DNA of 64,000 bases from Bacillota bacterium (GTDB taxonomy: Bacteria; Bacillota; Clostridia; Oscillospirales; Oscillospiraceae): contig JAEWKA010000002.1 of the NCBI GenBank assembly GCA_023386265.1, forward strand, positions 248,001 to 312,000, given 5' to 3'. Positions within the stretch are counted from its first letter, which is position 1. Each line of letters begins with the position of its first letter. The translations under genes were made by a program, and so were the position numbers. The notes below the pieces were generated by a model, which saw only the letters and a program-made list of their open reading frames with translations, did no database searches and was not told the DNA's origin. Positions 23,741-33,140 of this stretch are shown here, piece by piece.

Positions 23741-24691
23741 ATGACACCCAATTATGATAAATTGACGATTCTTCGGATTGCAAAATACTATTACCTCGAC
23801 AACTTGAGCCAACAGGAAATTTCAGACAAGGAAAACATACACCGCTCTCAAATTTCGCGAATACTGAAGCTGGCGCGCGAACTGGGATATGTCCAAATCC
23901 GTATTAGCAGCCCTGAAAGCTACACTTCCGAATCACTGGCAAAACAAGTGAAGGAAAAGACAGGGTTACGGGAAGTGTATATCACACCCTCTTTGACCCC
24001 ACAGACGGAGCAGGAGGATTCGCTTTATTTTTTCGCTGCGAGGTATCTGGAGGAGATCCTCTCTCACAGCAAAAAAATCGGTATCGGAGTTGGAAAAACG
24101 CTATACAATGTGGCTTCTCAGCTTTCGGTACAAAAGCTTGATGAAAGGCCAGATTTCTATTCCGTTGCAGGATCCTCCGGCACCGACAACCCCTATCTGC
24201 AGGCTAGTGTGATTCTTGACAATTTTGCGCGTCCATTTAATGGACGATGCCATTATAACAATTTTCCCATCTGTCTTGAGCACAACAGAATGTCTCAGTT
24301 TGATACTAATCGCTACCGAGAGTTGCAGGAGGCTTATCAGAATCTGGATGCGGTGGTATTATCTATCGGCGGGCCTTTCAACGTCGAATATCCGTATCTC
24401 GAGGAGTTTTCCCGCATGGAACGGGGCGTAGATATCGAGAGCGCGCTGAAACGTCCGCACGGCAACCTTTTAGGACATGTCTTCTATGATGGAAAAGAGT
24501 ATCTTCGTTTATCTGATGATTACCTTATCACAAGCATGAGTCTATTGCTTCTGGAAAAGACGCAGAACGTGATTTGCATCGCATGCGGGAAACAAAAAGT
24601 TGGCTCGATAATAAGCGCCGCCAATAATAAGTATATAAAAACCCTTATTACCGATGAGTCTACCGCAAGGAGCATCCTGCAAAGAATATAA
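23741..24691 (+). CDS. SorC/DeoR-type sugar-binding transcriptional regulator
   Basis: A 316-residue SorC-family regulator. The N-terminal helix-turn-helix (about 7-50; LSQQEISDKENIHRSQISRI) is followed by the sugar-phosphate-binding domain (about 65-312) with GIGVGKTLYNVASQL and VICIACGKQKVGSIISAANN near its end. The gene is divergent from the kinase-GlpAB-like operon and shares with it a 240-base region holding matching operators, so it is the probable local repressor. The ligand is expected to be a phosphorylated polyol or sugar, which fits a kinase-first pathway. Confidence 0.9.
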   Translation: MTPNYDKLTILRIAKYYYLDNLSQQEISDKENIHRSQISRILKLARELGYVQIRISSPESYTSESLAKQVKEKTGLREVYITPSLTPQTEQEDSLYFFAARYLEEILSHSKKIGIGVGKTLYNVASQLSVQKLDERPDFYSVAGSSGTDNPYLQASVILDNFARPFNGRCHYNNFPICLEHNRMSQFDTNRYRELQEAYQNLDAVVLSIGGPFNVEYPYLEEFSRMERGVDIESALKRPHGNLLGHVFYDGKEYLRLSDDYLITSMSLLLLEKTQNVICIACGKQKVGSIISAANNKYIKTLITDESTARSILQRI

Positions 24692-24701
24692 TAAAGCTTA
24701 T

Positions 24702-24754
24702 GAAAAGCAAAGAGACCGCACCACTTCGAATGTTGTGCGGCCTCTTTGCTTTTC
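24702..24754. terminator. Bidirectional terminator, SorC gene and fructokinase operon
   Basis: Twenty-base arms (24702-24721 and 24735-24754) pair with one mismatch; both ends are A/T-rich (GAAAAGCAAAGAG and CTCTTTGCTTTTC), so it can stop both convergent transcripts. Confidence 0.85.
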
Positions 24755-24780
24755 AAGATATTCCGATAGAAAAGCATACG

Positions 24781-25743
24781 CTACTGCGTTTTTAACAATT
24801 TTTCAATCTCATGAAACTCCGGCATGGCAGGAATCGCACCGTTCTTTGTGACACAAAGAGCCGCAGCGGCATTTGCAAATCTTGCAATTCTGCGGATATC
24901 CGCAAAATCAATCTCAGAAATTTTCTTGTCAAGTGCTCCGAGAGAAAACAGGAAGGCTCCCCAAAACGCGTCGCCGGCTCCGGTCGTATCGATTGAATCA
25001 ACATTAAACCCATGCACAACTTCACAGCCGCCCTTTGTTGCGACAAGTGCGCCGCTTTTGCCCAGAGTCACAGCCGCAAGCTGTATTCCGCTATCAATCA
25101 GATGCTTTGCCGCTTCATGAGGATCGGCGAATCCCGTAAGAAGCTCAGTTTCCCCATCAGCTAGCTTTATCATGTCCACATAGGGCAGCACGGAGCGCAT
25201 TTGCTGCCTTGCCTGCGCCTTATTTTTCCAGAGGAGCGGTCTGTAATTGGGGTCATACGAAATAATGCAGCCTGCTTTTTTCGCTTCCTCAAGCGCGAAC
25301 AGAGTTGCCTCGCGTGCGGGGCTGTCCGTCAATGACAAGGAACCAAAATGAAAAATCCTGCTGTTTCTGATGATTGAGAGATCTACTTCTTCTTTGCAAA
25401 TTTGTGTATCTGCCCCGGGCTTGCGCGCAAACGAAAAGCTCCGCTCTCCGTTTTCATTAAGACTTACGAAGGCAAGCGTCGTAAAGAAGTTTTCATCAAT
25501 GACAAGTCCATCGATATTAATCTTTGCATCTGAGAGCGTTTTTCTCAAAAACTCGCCATGCATATCCGCACCGATTTTCCCAATAAATGCAGTCTTTTGT
25601 CCCAGCTTTGCCGCGCAGGCAAGCACATTGGCGGGAGCGCCGCCGGGGTTTTGCTCAAACAGAACCATGCCGGAGTTTGATACCCCGACCTGAGTAAAGT
25701 CAATCAGCAGTTCGCCGAATGCAGTAATATCAAACATGCTCAT
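24781..25743 (-). CDS. PfkB-family fructokinase-like sugar kinase
   Basis: A 320-residue ribokinase-fold kinase. N-terminal FDITAFGELLIDFTQVG, the substrate motif GGAPANVLACAAKLGQKTAF (about 32-51) and the catalytic/anion-hole motif DTTGAGDAFWGAFLFSLG (about 249-266) match bacterial fructokinases. I use the ATG at 25743, which overlaps the upstream isomerase stop (ATGA). It closes the long leftward unit that begins with gcvT. Coupled to a D-lyxose/mannose-type isomerase, it probably phosphorylates the ketose made by that enzyme (fructose from mannose, or a pentulose). Confidence 0.88.
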   Translation of the reverse strand: MSMFDITAFGELLIDFTQVGVSNSGMVLFEQNPGGAPANVLACAAKLGQKTAFIGKIGADMHGEFLRKTLSDAKINIDGLVIDENFFTTLAFVSLNENGERSFSFARKPGADTQICKEEVDLSIIRNSRIFHFGSLSLTDSPAREATLFALEEAKKAGCIISYDPNYRPLLWKNKAQARQQMRSVLPYVDMIKLADGETELLTGFADPHEAAKHLIDSGIQLAAVTLGKSGALVATKGGCEVVHGFNVDSIDTTGAGDAFWGAFLFSLGALDKKISEIDFADIRRIARFANAAAALCVTKNGAIPAMPEFHEIEKLLKTQ

Positions 25744-26414
25744 CTGCACTTCGGATATTCGTTGCAAAGCAGATACCTTGCGGGCTCATCCTCTTCGATA
25801 GCCGTAAACCTTGCCTGCGCTTCATAGAAGCGGTTGTCGGTTCGGTCGTCATTGACCATGGAAACCTCCCATGCAAGGACTTTTTCGTCCTCGGCGGTAA
25901 ACAGGTGATACGTTCCGGGGCTTAGGGTTATGCTTTCGCCGGGTTTAAGAAAAACCTTCCCTCCGGCAGGCAGCGTGCACTTTTTGCCGTCGATGCGGAC
26001 GGTGACCTCAGTATTATCAAGCGCTTCATCCTTTGTTGAATTCCAGAGCTGCATCATCAGAACGCCGCCTCCACGGTTAATAATGTCTTCCATCTTGTGC
26101 CAGTGAAAATGATTGGGGGAGAGCTGTCCAACTTCGGAAATCAGCATTTTTTCCGCATACGGCTTCGAGTAATTCGGATTATTCAAATTCCCGTTTCTTA
26201 TCGTGAAAAGAAGCAGACCGACTTTGTGAAAATCTCCGCGACCGTAATCAGTTACGTCCCAGCCAAGCATGTTTTCACGGATTTCGTCATATTCGTGACC
26301 TTTTGTCGCCCATTCCTCGGTAGTCCAGTAGGCAAAAGGCGGTAGATAAACCTTCATCACGCCGAGCCATGCAATTGTATTTTCAATAAGTGCGTTTATT
26401 TGCGAGCGTTTCAT
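25740..26414 (-). CDS. D-lyxose ketol-isomerase family protein
   Basis: A 224-residue cupin-fold metal-dependent isomerase of the D-lyxose isomerase family; characterised members interconvert D-lyxose/D-xylulose and D-mannose/D-fructose. Metal-site residues are visible in SPNHFHWHKMEDIINRGGG (two His and Glu, about 99-117) and PGTYHLFTAED (later His). Start has AGGAGG upstream. It lies only 24 bases after lplA with no terminator between, so it appears cotranscribed with the glycine cleavage genes; the fructokinase start overlaps its stop. The sugar substrate is not settled by sequence. Confidence 0.87.
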   Translation of the reverse strand: MKRSQINALIENTIAWLGVMKVYLPPFAYWTTEEWATKGHEYDEIRENMLGWDVTDYGRGDFHKVGLLLFTIRNGNLNNPNYSKPYAEKMLISEVGQLSPNHFHWHKMEDIINRGGGVLMMQLWNSTKDEALDNTEVTVRIDGKKCTLPAGGKVFLKPGESITLSPGTYHLFTAEDEKVLAWEVSMVNDDRTDNRFYEAQARFTAIEEDEPARYLLCNEYPKCR

Positions 26415-26438
26415 TCTGAGCGCCTCCTGTAGGGAATA

Positions 26439-27422
26439 TCACGATTGCAAAACTTGAGTGCATAGATAGTCGGAAAGCTCCGCCGTCTGTTCCCTGTCAA
26501 TAAGCGGCAAAAGTCGCTCTCGAATAGCAGACGAATCAAACAGACAGCCTTTCAGCGTTCGGCTGACAGCGTCGACCCAGTCCGCGTTCATCGCGTCCGA
26601 ATACATGACCGCGTCTTGTATCATGCCATCCGACACCTTTAGCCGCAGCTCGATTTCTCCGAAGGACAATCTGGTTTGAAACTGCCTGTCAAAGTCCGAA
26701 AGCCTGCCGAGCGTCCACTCGCGGCTTCGGTAATGCTCCGTAAGTCGCTCCCATTCTAATACGTCAAGCACAGCTTCGTCAACGACTTCGACTAAAGTTC
26801 CGTAGATCTCTCCGAAAGAAGAGACGAGCGCGAGTCGCATACTTTCAGGCGTAAGATTCGGGTTAAGCTCGCACAGATTGACGACCCTCGAGCGAACGCT
26901 CTCTACGCCCTTGGCCTGCAGTTTTTCCTTTGAGGGCGTTAAAAATTCGCCAAGTTTCGACATATCGGAGTTTAGGAGTATCGTTCCGTGGTGGTAATGA
27001 GCATCGCCCGATGAATAGTAAGCGTTGCCGGAAAACTTCCGTCCTTCGGCAAGAATGTCGTTTCTGCCGCTGAGAGATGCGTCAATGCCAAATTTGCGCG
27101 CCGCGAGACAGATAACTTCCGACTGCTTCGTGGTATCGTATAACCCTTCATGGGCAAGGAAAGTGAAGTTCTGGTTCCCCATATCGTGATAGACAGCTCC
27201 GCCACCCGAAAGCCGCCGGGCGAGCCTGCCATTTTCCGCGGCGAAGGCTTCGAGCTTGCACTCGCGCCAGGCGTTCTGATTTCGCCCGATGACGACGGTG
27301 TTGTCGTTCTGCCAAAGATATAAAAGCACTTCATCGGGCTTAACATACCGCAGCAGCATTTCTTCCGCGGCCAAATTCCGATATGGGTCCGTGCAGTCTG
27401 TAATAAACACTTTAAGCTTCAT
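26439..27422 (-). CDS. lplA: Lipoate-protein ligase A
   Basis: Attaches lipoate to acceptor lysines, here presumably on the H protein of the same operon. It has 327 residues: the BPL/LPL catalytic domain (about 1-245) with NTVVIGRNQNAWRECKLEAF, the RRLSGGGAVYHDMGNQNFTF signature (about 69-88) and KFSGNAYYSSGDAHYHHGTI, followed by the C-terminal accessory domain (about 250-325). Three bases separate it from lpdA. Presence of both domains suggests it activates free lipoate, so the cell may depend on scavenged lipoate for glycine cleavage. Confidence 0.93.
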   Translation of the reverse strand: MKLKVFITDCTDPYRNLAAEEMLLRYVKPDEVLLYLWQNDNTVVIGRNQNAWRECKLEAFAAENGRLARRLSGGGAVYHDMGNQNFTFLAHEGLYDTTKQSEVICLAARKFGIDASLSGRNDILAEGRKFSGNAYYSSGDAHYHHGTILLNSDMSKLGEFLTPSKEKLQAKGVESVRSRVVNLCELNPNLTPESMRLALVSSFGEIYGTLVEVVDEAVLDVLEWERLTEHYRSREWTLGRLSDFDRQFQTRLSFGEIELRLKVSDGMIQDAVMYSDAMNADWVDAVSRTLKGCLFDSSAIRERLLPLIDREQTAELSDYLCTQVLQS

Positions 27423-27425
27423 ATT

Positions 27426-28835
27426 TCACCTTTTTGGCTTGGACATGGTATGAATAGCCCGCCCCTCGACATCCTCCACGGCTTCGGTTACGGCCTCGGT
27501 AAAAGTTGGGTGAGGACGTATGACAGCCGAGAGCTGTTTCACCGTCAGTTTGTTTACAATAGCTGAGGAAAGCTCGCTTATAAGGTCGGAAGCCCGCGCG
27601 CACATCATTTGGGCGCCCAGCAAAACCTCTGTCTCAGCGTCGAACAAGAGCTTGATAAAGCTTCGATCCTGCTGTTCGATGATTGTTTTTGCGTTGCCGC
27701 TCATTGCGTATTTGCCTGTTTTGACCTCGATGCCGCTGGCTTTTGCCTGCTCCGCCGTAATACCGACAGAGGCAATTTCGGGGCTTGTATAGACGCAGCT
27801 CGGTACGACCGAAAGGTCGATTAAAGGTTTTTCACCATTCATATAAGCGACTGCGTTTTGCGCCTGCGCCGAAGCGGCATGGGCAAGCTGAATGCTTCCT
27901 TCGGTTACATCGCCGATGGCGAATATCCCTTTCTCGCTTGTTTCAAAGTTCTCATCAACTTTAATTCCGCGCCCGATTCCAAGATTTAATCCCTCGCCGA
28001 ACAGCCCGTTTATGTTCGGCTTTCTACCGACGGAGACGAGAACGCCTTGAGCCGCAAGCTCCTGAACCCCGTTTTTGCCGGAAAAGTGACAACAAAGACC
28101 GCTGTCTGTTTCTATTATTCGCTCCACCGAACAGCCGGTATGTATCGCGACACCGCGCTTTTTAAGTATCATCGTAAGGTTTTGTGAAATTTCGCGGTCA
28201 AGAGTAGGGACAATTCTCTCCGTCGCCTCAATGATTGTGACCTCGCAGCCAAGAGCGCTGAAAACGGAGGCAAATTCCGCGCCGATTACGCCGCCGCCGA
28301 TAATAATAAGGCTTTTGTAATCGACTGCTCTACCTTCCAACAATTCGTCGCTAGTTATAACGCCGGATAAGCTTATTCCCTCAATCGGCGGGCGGGAGGG
28401 AACAGCGCCTGTTGCGATGAGTATTTTTGCTGCATTTAAAATTGTGGCTTCTTCAGCTCCTGACACCGACACTTCTTCTGCTGAAAGGATTTTAGCCGTT
28501 CCGTGAAAGAGGTCTATTTTATTCGCTTTAATGAGCGATTCGATGCCATCCCGGACGCCGGAGACGACCTCGTCCTTGCGCCTGTATATGGCATCCATAT
28601 CGTAGCTCAAATTTTCTGCGTAAACACCGAGACTCACGCTGTCTTTGATTTCGCGGAAGCGTTCCGCGGAATGCAGCAGGGTCTTTGCCGGAATGCAGCC
28701 CCGATTAAGGCAGGTGCCGCCGGTCTCGCGGGCTTCAATTACCGCGACCTTCATCCCGCGCTGAGCTGCCGAAATCGCCGCCGTATAGCCGCCGGGTCCC
28801 GCGCCTATCACAACAAGATCATATTTTTGCGACAT
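27426..28835 (-). CDS. lpdA: Dihydrolipoyl dehydrogenase (glycine cleavage L protein)
   Basis: FAD flavoprotein that reoxidises dihydrolipoyl-H-protein with NAD. The 469-residue protein shows VVIGAGPGGYTAAISAAQRG at the N-terminus, the redox disulfide GGTCLNRGCIPAKT (Cys42/Cys47), the NAD fold IIGGGVIGAEFASVFSALGC and the C-terminal HPTFTEAVTEA catalytic His-Glu pair. Position between gcvPB and lplA indicates service to the glycine cleavage system; no pyruvate or 2-oxo acid dehydrogenase genes are near. Confidence 0.95.
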   Translation of the reverse strand: MSQKYDLVVIGAGPGGYTAAISAAQRGMKVAVIEARETGGTCLNRGCIPAKTLLHSAERFREIKDSVSLGVYAENLSYDMDAIYRRKDEVVSGVRDGIESLIKANKIDLFHGTAKILSAEEVSVSGAEEATILNAAKILIATGAVPSRPPIEGISLSGVITSDELLEGRAVDYKSLIIIGGGVIGAEFASVFSALGCEVTIIEATERIVPTLDREISQNLTMILKKRGVAIHTGCSVERIIETDSGLCCHFSGKNGVQELAAQGVLVSVGRKPNINGLFGEGLNLGIGRGIKVDENFETSEKGIFAIGDVTEGSIQLAHAASAQAQNAVAYMNGEKPLIDLSVVPSCVYTSPEIASVGITAEQAKASGIEVKTGKYAMSGNAKTIIEQQDRSFIKLLFDAETEVLLGAQMMCARASDLISELSSAIVNKLTVKQLSAVIRPHPTFTEAVTEAVEDVEGRAIHTMSKPKR

Positions 28836-28859
28836 TGGGTTCTCCTTTATAAATGAGGA

Positions 28860-30302
28860 TTACTGTTCGTCGGGTTTCCAGCGCAGATGCGGATTGCGCG
28901 CCGCTTCAACCTCGTCCGGACGGCGTATAGTTGTCGTTAAAGGACTTGCGTGAGCCCTTTCGGGATTACTCATCGTCTCATCGTAGACTTTAAGGAAAAT
29001 GTCCGTTGCCTCGTCCAGCGTCTCTTTGCTCTCGGTTTCTGTGGGCTCCGCCATGAGCGCTTCGTGCACGATGAGCGGGAAATACATCGTAGGCGGATGA
29101 ATTCCCTTATCCAGCAGGGACTTAGCAATATCCATTGCGGTAACGCCCCGCTCTTTTGCCTCATGCTCAAGCGTCATTACAAATTCGTGCATACAGATGC
29201 CGTCGAACGCCATCGTGTATTTTTCTGATAGGCGTTTTTTCAGATAGTTTGCCGAAAGCACAGCGTACTTTGCGGCATCGGGAACGCCTTCTTTACCCAG
29301 CGTAAGAAGATAGGTAAGCGCTCTCACGATTACAAGGAAGTTACCGTAAAACGCCTTGACGCTGCCCATACTTTGAGGGCAGTCTGTATCCAAGGAGAGC
29401 TGTCCGTTATCGGAAACGATGCGAGGTTTCGGCAGATAGGGAGTAAGAGCCGCCTTGCATCCGACAGCACCTCCGCCGGGTCCGCCGCCGCCGTGAGGAG
29501 TTGAAAACGTTTTGTGGAGATTGAGGTGAACGCAGTCAAAGCCCATATCACCGGGACGTATGACGCCCATAATGGCGTTTAGGTTCGCGCCGTCGTAATA
29601 GCACAGTCCGCCAGCGTCATGAACAATTTTCGTTATCTCAAGAATGTTCTTATCGAAAATACCGAGCGTGTTGGGGTTCGTTAGCATAAGCCCTGCCGTG
29701 TCCTCACCGACAGCATCGCGCAGCTTTTCAAGATCGACACAACCGTCATCTCCGGAGGGAATGCTGATAACCGTCATGCCGCACATAACGGCGGTAGCGG
29801 GATTTGTGCCGTGCGAGCTGTCCGGTACTATAACCTTGGTGCGCTTTACGTCATTGCGAGTTTCGTGATATTTCTTAATGAGCAGCATTCCGGTGAATTC
29901 GCCGTGAGCGCCCGCTGCAGGTGCAAGCGTCATTGCGTCCATACCAGTAATTTCGCAGAGCACTTTTTCAGCTTGGGAGAGCACCTCAAGGCACCCTTGA
30001 ACCGTCGATACTGACTGCAGCGGATGCACTTCCGCAAATCCGCAAAGTGACGCGACCTTTTCATTTATTTTCGGGTTATATTTCATTGTGCAGCTGCCGA
30101 GCGGGTAAAAGCCGTTATTTACGCCGTAAGCACGGCGCTCCAACTCGGAATAGTGTCGGCTCACGTCGTTTTCCGAAAGCTCGGGGAGCTTTGCGTCTTC
30201 CGCACGCGTGAGGCTCGAGGCAAGCGCTATTACAGGCACATCGCATTTTGGAAGATAAGTGGAGGCTCTTCCCGAAACGCTTTTTTCAAACAGCAGTTTC
30301 AT
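28860..30302 (-). CDS. gcvPB: Glycine dehydrogenase (decarboxylating) subunit 2
   Basis: PLP-bearing half of the split P protein; decarboxylates glycine and loads the aminomethyl group on lipoyl-H protein. 480 residues. The PLP lysine lies in HLNLHKTFSTPHGGGG, with LGSCTMKYNPKINE near residue 67 as a second signature. The start overlaps the gcvPA stop by four bases, ensuring stoichiometric synthesis of the two halves. The split form is usual in Firmicutes. Confidence 0.96.
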   Translation of the reverse strand: MKLLFEKSVSGRASTYLPKCDVPVIALASSLTRAEDAKLPELSENDVSRHYSELERRAYGVNNGFYPLGSCTMKYNPKINEKVASLCGFAEVHPLQSVSTVQGCLEVLSQAEKVLCEITGMDAMTLAPAAGAHGEFTGMLLIKKYHETRNDVKRTKVIVPDSSHGTNPATAVMCGMTVISIPSGDDGCVDLEKLRDAVGEDTAGLMLTNPNTLGIFDKNILEITKIVHDAGGLCYYDGANLNAIMGVIRPGDMGFDCVHLNLHKTFSTPHGGGGPGGGAVGCKAALTPYLPKPRIVSDNGQLSLDTDCPQSMGSVKAFYGNFLVIVRALTYLLTLGKEGVPDAAKYAVLSANYLKKRLSEKYTMAFDGICMHEFVMTLEHEAKERGVTAMDIAKSLLDKGIHPPTMYFPLIVHEALMAEPTETESKETLDEATDIFLKVYDETMSNPERAHASPLTTTIRRPDEVEAARNPHLRWKPDEQ

Positions 30303-31621
30303 TTCGCGCTCACCTCCCTCAAAAGTTTAACAAGTAAATCAATTTCGTTTTTCGTGTTCATTTCAGTAGCGCACCAGAGGATGCCGCCGTTCGGAAGCGG
30401 CAAGCCACCAAGTATACCTTTTTCTTCGAGCGCGGACATCAGTTTCCCTGTGTTGACGGGGCATTCGGTTACAAATTCATGGAAGAACTCTCTCTTGTGC
30501 CTGAGGGCAAAGCCCGGAACGGACGATATTTCTGAAGCCATGTAGTGCGCCTTGGATAGGCACTGAGCGGCGACGTCCTTCATTCCTTCACGTCCCATGG
30601 CGGCCATGTACACAGCTGCAGTCGTTGCGCAGAGCGCCTCGTTGGAGCAGATGTTGCTGCTGGCCTTTTCGCGGCGGATATGTTGCTCTCTCGCCTGAAG
30701 CGTCAAAACAAATGCACGGTTTCCCTCTGAGTCTTTGGTTTCGCCGACAATACGCCCAGGCAGCTTTCTCATCATCGCACTCGTCGCCGCCATGGAGCCA
30801 AGATAAGGACCGCCGAAGGAAAGCGGCATACCGAGCGGCTGACCTTCACCGACTGCGACGTCAGCTCCGCATTCTGCAGGCGTTTTAAGCAGAGCCGCAG
30901 CTATGGGATTGACGCCCATAATAAACTTCGCCCCAGCGTCATGGGCGGTCTGCCCGATTAGAGCGGCGTCCTCTATTAGACCGTAGTAATTTGGCGAAGC
31001 GAGATAAACGCAGGCCGTCGTCTCGTCCAGCATAGTGCACAGAGCGTCAATGTCCGTCAGGCCGTCTTTTTCGGGAATGAGGGCAAGCTCCGTATTCGCC
31101 GCCCAGCAATAAGTCTGCATTACACGAATGACCTCGGGATGTGCGCAGGCGCTGACGAGCGTCTTAGTGCGCTTTCGCTCGCGGCACATGGCCGAAGCTT
31201 CAGCAGCAGCTGTTGCCCCATCATAAACCGAAGCATTGGAAACATCCATTCCGGTCAGCTCGCAAATCATAGTCTGATATTCAAATATTGCCTGCAAAAT
31301 ACCCTGTGAAATCTCCGCCTGATAGGGAGTGTACGCCGTTACAAAGGTTTCCTTTGAGACGACGGAACTAACCACGGCAGGGATATAGTGTCGATAGGCT
31401 CCCGCGCCGCGGAATACGGTCGGAAACACTTTGTTTTTGGAAGCCAAAGCCTCCATAGTCCTCAGTATCTCGAGCTCACTCATTCCGGACGGAAGAGAAA
31501 GCTCGTTTTTTAAAATGAGCTCGGTTGGCGCGGCGGCATACATTTCGTCAAGTGAGCCAAGGCCGATGGCATCCAGCATTTGCTCTCGCTGTTTATCGGT
31601 TATAGAGAGGTAATGACCCAT
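30299..31621 (-). CDS. gcvPA: Glycine dehydrogenase (decarboxylating) subunit 1
   Basis: Partner half of the split P protein, without the PLP lysine. The 440-residue protein shows FRGAGAYRHYIPAVVSSVVS (about 69-88), TAYTPYQAEISQGILQAIFE and the SLPSGMSELEILRTMEALAS start region typical for the family. It begins two bases after the gcvH stop and overlaps gcvPB by four bases. Confidence 0.96.
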   Translation of the reverse strand: MGHYLSITDKQREQMLDAIGLGSLDEMYAAAPTELILKNELSLPSGMSELEILRTMEALASKNKVFPTVFRGAGAYRHYIPAVVSSVVSKETFVTAYTPYQAEISQGILQAIFEYQTMICELTGMDVSNASVYDGATAAAEASAMCRERKRTKTLVSACAHPEVIRVMQTYCWAANTELALIPEKDGLTDIDALCTMLDETTACVYLASPNYYGLIEDAALIGQTAHDAGAKFIMGVNPIAAALLKTPAECGADVAVGEGQPLGMPLSFGGPYLGSMAATSAMMRKLPGRIVGETKDSEGNRAFVLTLQAREQHIRREKASSNICSNEALCATTAAVYMAAMGREGMKDVAAQCLSKAHYMASEISSVPGFALRHKREFFHEFVTECPVNTGKLMSALEEKGILGGLPLPNGGILWCATEMNTKNEIDLLVKLLREVSAK

Positions 31622-31623
31622 GC

Positions 31624-32004
31624 CTATTCCTCCTTTGCGCAGAAATCCTCGTACTCTTTTGAGTCCATCAATTCGTCATTTTCAGAAATTATATTCACCT
31701 TTACAAGCCATGCGCCGTAAGGGTCGTCGTTTATCATTCCGGGGGCATCAAGCAGAGCCTCGTTTATTTCAACAACGGTGCCGTCAATAGGAGCCAGAAC
31801 GTCCGAAACAGCCTTTACGCTTTCAACATCGCTGAAAGCTTCGTCAACAGCGATTACATCTCCGACCAGAGGAAGATTAACAAAGACAAGCTTGCCGAGC
31901 TTTTTCTGCGCATAGTCTGTCAGCCCGATTTTGGCTATGCCGTCGTCTAAGAATTCTACCCATTCGTGAGTGCTGGAGTATTTAAGATTTTTTGGTGTGT
32001 TCAT
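31624..32004 (-). CDS. gcvH: Glycine cleavage system H protein
   Basis: A 126-residue lipoyl carrier of the glycine cleavage complex. The modified lysine is Lys64 in SDVESVKAVSD, within the usual barrel-sandwich fold; YSSTHEWVEFLDDG at the N-terminus and NDDPYGAWLVKV toward the C-terminus are typical. It lies 30 bases after gcvT. Its lipoylation is probably carried out by the LplA encoded downstream in the same transcript. Confidence 0.96.
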   Translation of the reverse strand: MNTPKNLKYSSTHEWVEFLDDGIAKIGLTDYAQKKLGKLVFVNLPLVGDVIAVDEAFSDVESVKAVSDVLAPIDGTVVEINEALLDAPGMINDDPYGAWLVKVNIISENDELMDSKEYEDFCAKEE

Positions 32005-32034
32005 TTTGATTTCTCCTTTTTTATAATTAACTTG

Positions 32035-33117
32035 TCAGGATTTTTTGTAAAAAGGTAGGGGCACGATTTCGGCCTCAAGTCTGCGTCCGCGAACCTCCGC
32101 AGATACTAAAGTTCCAATTTTACTGTGATTCTTGTCAATAAGCGCCATAGCGTAAGCTCCGTTCAGATAGGGCAGGAAGGTGCCGCTCGTCGTATCTCCG
32201 ATCTTTTCCTCGCCGATAAATACAGGACAATGCTCACGGATTATACCCCTACCTGTGACCTTCAAACCGACGCGGGTGATTTTCAGCTCTCCTCGAGCCG
32301 CAAGGGCACCTTTTCCGATGAAATCGTCCTTTTGCATTTTGACTCCAAAGTCAAGCCCTGTTTCAAGAGGACTGACTGTGTCGTTCATCTCGTGACCGTA
32401 AAGCGGCATCGCGGCTTCAAGACGAAGCGTGTCGCGAGCGCCAAGCCCACAGGGAATGAGCCCCTCGCCTTTTCCGACCTCAAGCAGAGTTCTCCAGAGC
32501 TTAACGGCATCCTCAGCACCGCAATAGAGCTCATATCCGAACTCCCCAGTATAACCCGTCTGCGAAACAAGACATTTTATCCCTGCAACATCGCAATTGT
32601 CGATGAAGGTATAGTATTTTTCGGGAAGGTTTTTGGTATCAGTCAGTTTTGAAAGTATGTCTTTAGATTTTGGCCCCTGAAGAGCAATCTGTGCAATGGA
32701 GTCGGACACGTCCTCAAGTTTAACCTGCCCGAAGATATGGCTTTTCATCCACTCGACATCTTTCTCGCGGTTTGAGGCGTTCACGACCACCATGTATCTA
32801 TACTGACTCATGCGGTAAATCAGCAGGTCATCGATGACTCCCCCGTCAGGATTGCACATCGGGCTGTATCGAACCCTGCCGTCTGTCATACTGGTGAAGT
32901 CATTTGTAAACAGATAATTGATGTTTTTGAGAGCATCATTCCCGCTTATTATTACTTCGCCCATATGAGAAACATCGAACAAGCCCGCTTTGGTGCGAAC
33001 CGCCATATGCTCTTCGATTATGTCGGTGTACTGAACGGGCATCAGATAGCTCGCAAAGGGAACCATAGAAGCTCCTGCTTCAACATGACAGTCATACAGC
33101 GGCGTTTTCTTTTCCAT
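32035..33117 (-). CDS. gcvT: Glycine cleavage system aminomethyltransferase (T protein)
   Basis: Transfers the one-carbon unit from aminomethyl-H protein to tetrahydrofolate, releasing ammonia. I place the start at the ATG at 33117 (MEKKTPLYDCHVEAGASMVP), giving 360 residues as usual; earlier in-frame codons fall in the riboswitch terminator. Signatures: LFDVSHMGEVIISGNDAL, QTGYTGEFGYELYC and DFIGKGAL. The ribosome site is weak. First gene of the unit, directly behind the glycine riboswitch. Confidence 0.95.
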   Translation of the reverse strand: MEKKTPLYDCHVEAGASMVPFASYLMPVQYTDIIEEHMAVRTKAGLFDVSHMGEVIISGNDALKNINYLFTNDFTSMTDGRVRYSPMCNPDGGVIDDLLIYRMSQYRYMVVVNASNREKDVEWMKSHIFGQVKLEDVSDSIAQIALQGPKSKDILSKLTDTKNLPEKYYTFIDNCDVAGIKCLVSQTGYTGEFGYELYCGAEDAVKLWRTLLEVGKGEGLIPCGLGARDTLRLEAAMPLYGHEMNDTVSPLETGLDFGVKMQKDDFIGKGALAARGELKITRVGLKVTGRGIIREHCPVFIGEEKIGDTTSGTFLPYLNGAYAMALIDKNHSKIGTLVSAEVRGRRLEAEIVPLPFYKKS

Positions 33118-33140
33118 ACGCAATCTCACTTTCATATTAT

